This document shows, piece after piece, positions 60,138-64,000 of a stretch of 64,000 bases of DNA. Both the position numbers and the translations under genes were made by a program. Numbering within the stretch: the stretch's first letter is position 1; each line of letters opens with the position of its first letter. The notes beneath the pieces are model-generated. The model was not told where the DNA came from. It was given only the letters and a program-made list of their open reading frames with translations, and did no database searches. Source of the stretch: CATQHP01 sp965214915 (GTDB lineage: Bacteria; Acidobacteriota; Terriglobia; Bryobacterales; UBA6623); assembly GCA_965214915.1 (NCBI GenBank), contig CBDCCP010000001.1:2418001-2482000 (forward strand), read 5' to 3'.

Positions 60138-63100
60138 TCAGAAAAAAAACCGTGCGCCGATCTGGAGTTGCAGCGGTCCGACGCCGGGGATCTGCTTGTT
60201 GTTGCGGTCGTAGCTGCCGTCCTCCGCGCGCAGCCTGCGCCACGCGGGGCTGGGGCCGGCCGGCGCGCCCGTCTCCAGGTCGATCCCCGGCCCGTACAGC
60301 AGGTTGAAGCCGCCGTACTCGACGTTGTCGAAATCGAAGACGTTGAACAACTCGACCGAGAGTTGCGCGTTGACCCGCTCCGACAGGGAAAACCGCCGCA
60401 GCAGGCGCATGTCGACATTGCGCATGCCGCGGTTGCGGAACGCATTGCGCCCGAAGTAACGGCCCGGCGCCATGAGCGCGCGGTCGGTGTTGTAGAGGTC
60501 TCCGTTGAGATCCAAGCCCGAGGAAGGATTCAACGGCGGAGCGCTCGCAGCCCGCAGGATCGCCGACCAGGTGAAGTTGCCGGGCAGGTCCACGACGGCG
60601 TGGGCGGTGACTTGGTGGCGCATGTCCAGATCGGCGGGGCCGTGCGCGTCTTGCGGGCGGGCGTGGTCCGTGTAGAGAGGCCCCCAGAAATAGCCCTCGT
60701 TGATGTCGCTCGACCAGGCCCGCGCATAGGTGTAGTGGGCGATCAAGCGCGTCGTGTCGCCGAGATATTTCCAGTTGGCGGTAACGCCGTTGTAGCTTGC
60801 GCGGCCCAGCGATTCGATAACATGGACGCCGCTGAGCGCTGGCGAGGGCCGCCGGCCGACATCGTAGTAGGGAATTTGCGTGGGGTCGTCCGGCCGCACG
60901 AAAGCGGGGGGCAGGTTATAGTCCCTCAGGCCGTGCAGCCGCGACGTTTTGTTGTACATCCATTGCGCGCCGGCCACCGTCCTGTCGGTCAACCGGCGCT
61001 CCAGTCCGAGCGTGAATTTCACGGCGCGGGGATTGCGGAAATTCGGCGAGACGGTTTGCGGCGCCGCTCCCTGCAGCGGGTCGCCGCCCAGTACCCGGGC
61101 GATTTCCTCGGGCGAAAACACTGGAAGCTCGTCGAGCGGATAGGCGTTGAGGTCGATCCCTGCGGCCAGAAACTGCCGGTACACGGTGTCGTGGGCGGTG
61201 GGCAGCCCGACCGAGAGATTGAAGGGGGGGCGCCGATACGATTTGGTGGCGGCGTTGAAGAAGACCGGGGGCGTGACGGCGTGGAAGGCGCCCAGGCTGC
61301 CGCGAAACACCGTCCGCCCCGAGCCGCGGCCCGGGCTGTAGGCGAATCCCAGCCGCGGCATCCATTGGCGCCTGTCGTCCGGAAGATGAGCCGGGTTGAG
61401 CGCGCCGAACGGGAAATCGACGCCGCGCACCCGCGCGATGAGCTCGTCGTTACCCAATTGCGGAGACTGATTGAACTGGGCGGCCCAGCGAAAACCGAGA
61501 TCCACCGTGAGTCCGGGGACGGGCCGCCAGGAATCCTGCAAATACAGCGCCGCATGACCCAGTTGCTGGATCCCGATCGTGTTGCCCATTTGGCGGAAAT
61601 ACTGCCCCGGCGCGTCGAAGCGGTTGGCCACCGCGCCCCCCGGGGTAAGGGCGTCCAGGATGCGGTCGGGGTCCGTGGGAAACAGGATGAACGTCCCGAA
61701 CTGGTTCCGTCCGAAGATGTCGTCGATCCAGATATAGTCGGCCTCGACTCCGACCTTGAAGTCGTGCGCGCCGGAGTGAATCATCAGACTGTTGCTGAGC
61801 AACGGCCGGAAGTCGGTCTCGGTGGTCGGCAGGAACGGGCTTCCTCCGAACGCGCCCAATGTCGTGCGCACGGTCGGACGCCTGGCGTTGGGCTCGCGCG
61901 GGCGCTGCTCGCGGGTCGCCGTGAAGCGTAGTTGGTTGACTATGTTGGGCGTCGGCAGGCTCGTCCATTGCACGGTCAGAAAGTGGATGGAATCCTCTTC
62001 CGTGCCGTTGTAGTCCAGCGAGTTCGTGGTCCGGGCGCGGGTCGTGGCGGTGTCCACCCCGACGCTGTTGACGGCTTTCGCCGTGCTGAAGTTGTAGCGC
62101 GTCATCAACTGGTTGGAGTCGTCGAGCTGGAAGTCCAGCCGGGGAGTCAGCGCCCAGGCGTCGTTAGTCGATTCGAAAGGCTGCTCCAGGCTCAGCAGAT
62201 AGTCGTAGGCTTCCGCTCCGCTCTTGCGGTTCGCGGCGTCCAGCAAGGGGAATTCCACATAGCGCGGAGTGTCGGCGTTCTGACGCTCGACCGCGAAGAA
62301 CCAGAAACTGCGGTTGGGGATCAGCGGGCCTCCGACGGAACCGCCGAACTGCTGCAGTTTCTCCAGCACCTTGGCGCCGAAGGGGTCGCTGACCCCCAAA
62401 TCCGGATGACGGATCTGATAGAACGCATCGCCGCGCAGTTCGTTGCCGCCCGACTTGGTCGAGACGTTGACTACGCCGGACGTGGTGCGGCCGTACTCCG
62501 CGGTAAAGCCGGAGGTGACCGCCTGGAATTCCTGTACGGCGCTTTGGGGAACGGTGATGATGAAGGTCGCCCGCTCGCCGCCCTGAATGCCGCCGAAAAA
62601 CGCTTGGTTGTAGTCCGCGCCGTCGACGGTCACGTTGGTGTAGATGCCGCGCTGCGCGCCGAAGGAGAGGTGGCCCGTGGTGCGCGTGGCTTGCACCGAA
62701 GGAGTCAGCACCGCGAAGTCGTGGAAGCGCCGCCCGTTGATCGGCAGGTTGCCGAAGACATCGCTTGCGACGACGTTGCCGGACGCGGGCAGCATGGCGT
62801 CGACCAGCGGGGCGGCGACATCGATCTCGCTGTGCAGCCGCTCCAGGGCCAGGCGGATGTCCACGCGCACCGCGCTGCCCACGTTGACGACGATGCCGGT
62901 GACCGCGGCCGGCGCGAAATCGGGGCTGGAAGCAACGGCCGAGTACCGGCCGGGGCTCAGCGGGCCTGCCTGGAAGCGGCCCAGCGCATCGCTGCGCACC
63001 ACTCGCGAGATGCCGCTATCGACGCTTTCCACATGGATCTCGGCGTCCGGGATGACGCCCCCGTCGGGTCCCAGGACGGTCCCGACGATGCGTCCGCGAT

Positions 63101-63269
63101 GGGCGTCGAACTGCGCCGTGAGGAGACCGCCGAGCGCTGCGGGCAACAGCAGCGCCGAAACGAAGACCCATCCCGCCGCGCCGCCGCTGCTCGAACGCCC
63201 GATGCCCGCCGGCATTGTCTTGGGAAGAGGCCTGGGGCGAAGTGGCTTGGCCGGAAACATAATACCCAA
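60138..63269 (-). CDS. TonB-dependent receptor with N-terminal carboxypeptidase-regulatory domain (Oar-like)
   Basis: 1,043 residues. Signal segment (GWVFVSALLLPAALGGLLTA), a carboxypeptidase-regulatory Ig-like domain about residues 57-145 (GRIVGTVLGPDGGVIPDAEI, SDALGRFQAGPLSPGRYSAV), a plug domain (VFGNLPINGRRFHDFAVLTP, YNQAFFGGIQGGERATF) and a long barrel ending LQLQIGARFFF. Oar-type outer-membrane proteins take up or respond to large substrates. MGI at 63269 or later in-frame starts; the true start is unsure. Confidence 0.88.
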   Translation of the reverse strand: MGIMFPAKPLRPRPLPKTMPAGIGRSSSGGAAGWVFVSALLLPAALGGLLTAQFDAHRGRIVGTVLGPDGGVIPDAEIHVESVDSGISRVVRSDALGRFQAGPLSPGRYSAVASSPDFAPAAVTGIVVNVGSAVRVDIRLALERLHSEIDVAAPLVDAMLPASGNVVASDVFGNLPINGRRFHDFAVLTPSVQATRTTGHLSFGAQRGIYTNVTVDGADYNQAFFGGIQGGERATFIITVPQSAVQEFQAVTSGFTAEYGRTTSGVVNVSTKSGGNELRGDAFYQIRHPDLGVSDPFGAKVLEKLQQFGGSVGGPLIPNRSFWFFAVERQNADTPRYVEFPLLDAANRKSGAEAYDYLLSLEQPFESTNDAWALTPRLDFQLDDSNQLMTRYNFSTAKAVNSVGVDTATTRARTTNSLDYNGTEEDSIHFLTVQWTSLPTPNIVNQLRFTATREQRPREPNARRPTVRTTLGAFGGSPFLPTTETDFRPLLSNSLMIHSGAHDFKVGVEADYIWIDDIFGRNQFGTFILFPTDPDRILDALTPGGAVANRFDAPGQYFRQMGNTIGIQQLGHAALYLQDSWRPVPGLTVDLGFRWAAQFNQSPQLGNDELIARVRGVDFPFGALNPAHLPDDRRQWMPRLGFAYSPGRGSGRTVFRGSLGAFHAVTPPVFFNAATKSYRRPPFNLSVGLPTAHDTVYRQFLAAGIDLNAYPLDELPVFSPEEIARVLGGDPLQGAAPQTVSPNFRNPRAVKFTLGLERRLTDRTVAGAQWMYNKTSRLHGLRDYNLPPAFVRPDDPTQIPYYDVGRRPSPALSGVHVIESLGRASYNGVTANWKYLGDTTRLIAHYTYARAWSSDINEGYFWGPLYTDHARPQDAHGPADLDMRHQVTAHAVVDLPGNFTWSAILRAASAPPLNPSSGLDLNGDLYNTDRALMAPGRYFGRNAFRNRGMRNVDMRLLRRFSLSERVNAQLSVELFNVFDFDNVEYGGFNLLYGPGIDLETGAPAGPSPAWRRLRAEDGSYDRNNKQIPGVGPLQLQIGARFFF

Positions 63270-63314
63270 ACCATGTTATCAATCGCGGCTGACGGGATTC
63301 GCCCCGCGCCCGGT

Positions 63315-64000
63315 TCACGAGCCGCTTGCGCCGCAACTGTCGACGGTTTGTTCGATCAGCATGTCGACTACCTGCCGCAGGGCTTCCCGCTCGCTTGCGC
63401 CGGCCCGCAGAGCGTCGCGGTATGTCCGCTGTTGGCTGTGCGATCCGGCGCCGCGCTCGATGATCGTGAGCGCATGCTCGACCTCGCGGACGCAGCCGAA
63501 GTGTTCCGCGTCCTCGCGGAGGATTTCGAGAAGTTCCTCGGTCAACGCGGCGAAAGGGACGATCTCCCCGCGTCCGAAGTCCACCATGCCCTCGTCGAGG
63601 CCGTAACGCTGGGCGCGCCAGCGGTTTTCATGCACCAGCAGCGGAGCGTAGATCCGCCAGCGCTGGTTTTGACGCCTCAGCCTGTAGAGCATGCGGCAGA
63701 TGCAGCGGAAAATGGCCGCGCAGCACAGCGCGTCCTCGAGCCGCGTGCAGACGTCGGTGATGCGCATCTCGATGGTCGGAAAGCGGGCGCTGGGCCGCAC
63801 GTCCCACCACAGCTTCGTGGCGTCCTCGAGCAGGCCCGCCGCGATCATCAGGTCGATCGTCCGCTTGTACTCTCCGTAACTTTCGAAGCGTTCCGGCAGC
63901 CCCGTGCGCGGCAGCTCGTCGAAAACGCACAGACGGTAGGAGTGGAGGCCGGTCTCGATGCCCTCCCAAAACGGGGAGGACGTGCTCAGCGCCAGCAGGT
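63315..64000 (-). CDS. Carboxylate-amine ligase YbdK-like (glutamate-cysteine ligase family 2), C-terminal part
   Basis: The frame enters from the right edge: LLALSTSSPFWEGIETGLHS, YRLCVFDELPRTGLPERFES, then ATKLWWDVRPSARFPTIEMR and ITDVCTRLEDALCCAAIFRC. This is the C-terminal half of the GCS2/YbdK family, ATP-dependent gamma-glutamyl-amine ligases. About 228 residues are visible; the ATP-binding N-terminal half lies outside. Confidence 0.85.
   Translation of the reverse strand, partial: LLALSTSSPFWEGIETGLHSYRLCVFDELPRTGLPERFESYGEYKRTIDLMIAAGLLEDATKLWWDVRPSARFPTIEMRITDVCTRLEDALCCAAIFRCICRMLYRLRRQNQRWRIYAPLLVHENRWRAQRYGLDEGMVDFGRGEIVPFAALTEELLEILREDAEHFGCVREVEHALTIIERGAGSHSQQRTYRDALRAGASEREALRQVVDMLIEQTVDSCGASGS

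Overview
The window reads as a chromosomal segment of a high-GC Gram-negative bacterium, most likely an Acidobacteriota of the Solibacter/Bryobacter type. The grounds are a paired cytochrome-like DUF1549/DUF1553 protein and DUF1501 protein, a PVC-type membrane dehydrogenase lipoprotein, an Oar-like TonB receptor with an N-terminal carboxypeptidase-regulatory domain, a formylglycine sulfatase and a deoxyhypusine-synthase-like protein inside a heptose gene cluster. The phylum assignment is inference. I saw no rRNA, tRNA or CRISPR array.

Region by region. 0-2.3 kb: a truncated dehydrogenase lipoprotein, then meaB (with a one-base frameshift) overlapping mce, both of methylmalonyl-CoA metabolism, and a decayed ECF sigma gene. 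2.4-6.2 kb: a tight run of exported proteins, four of them members of one paralogous family (exported, small beta-rich domain, C-terminal IYxVPPK-like end); two more members sit at 51.5-52.8 kb as a fresh 694-bp tandem duplication. 6.2-8.7 kb: a GAF-PP2C phosphatase, a small ankyrin lipoprotein and a transposase remnant. 8.7-12.1 kb: a sugar-phosphate (heptose-type) operon. 12.1-23.7 kb: enolase-superfamily enzyme, rsmD, bioA, an M24 peptidase, an ECF sigma/anti-sigma pair with a recognisable autoregulatory promoter, a glycosyltransferase, PhoD, a propionyl-CoA-carboxylase-type beta subunit, and a DinB protein.

23.7-33.2 kb is the accessory island: every gene is on the minus strand and base composition is visibly richer in A/T. 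It holds five ankyrin genes or gene pieces built from 102-bp (34-residue) units between a shared N-terminal cap and a shared C-terminal cap, a higBA module with three 20-bp-spaced repeats upstream, a DUF2335 membrane protein and a hicBA module. One ankyrin frame is a fusion of three cassettes, and a 28-bp insertion separates it from its apparent 5' part.

33.4-39.2 kb is conserved core: ffh-rpsP-khpA-rimM-trmD-rplS, then DUF177-rpmF-plsX. 39.2-49.2 kb: thiL, an M23 peptidase, guaB with a downstream lipoprotein, tsaD, a possible 18-codon ORF, an M14 peptidase and a sulfatase. 49.2-50 kb: a promoter, a short structured leader ending in an intrinsic terminator, then a NYN-domain RNase-fold gene. 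The remainder holds an HlyD-type adaptor without a transporter beside it, the tandem duplication, the DUF1553/DUF1501 pair, surE, a class III aminotransferase, the TonB receptor and a truncated YbdK-type ligase. A roughly 210-240-bp non-coding repeat occurs at 43.5 and 57.6 kb in opposite orientation.
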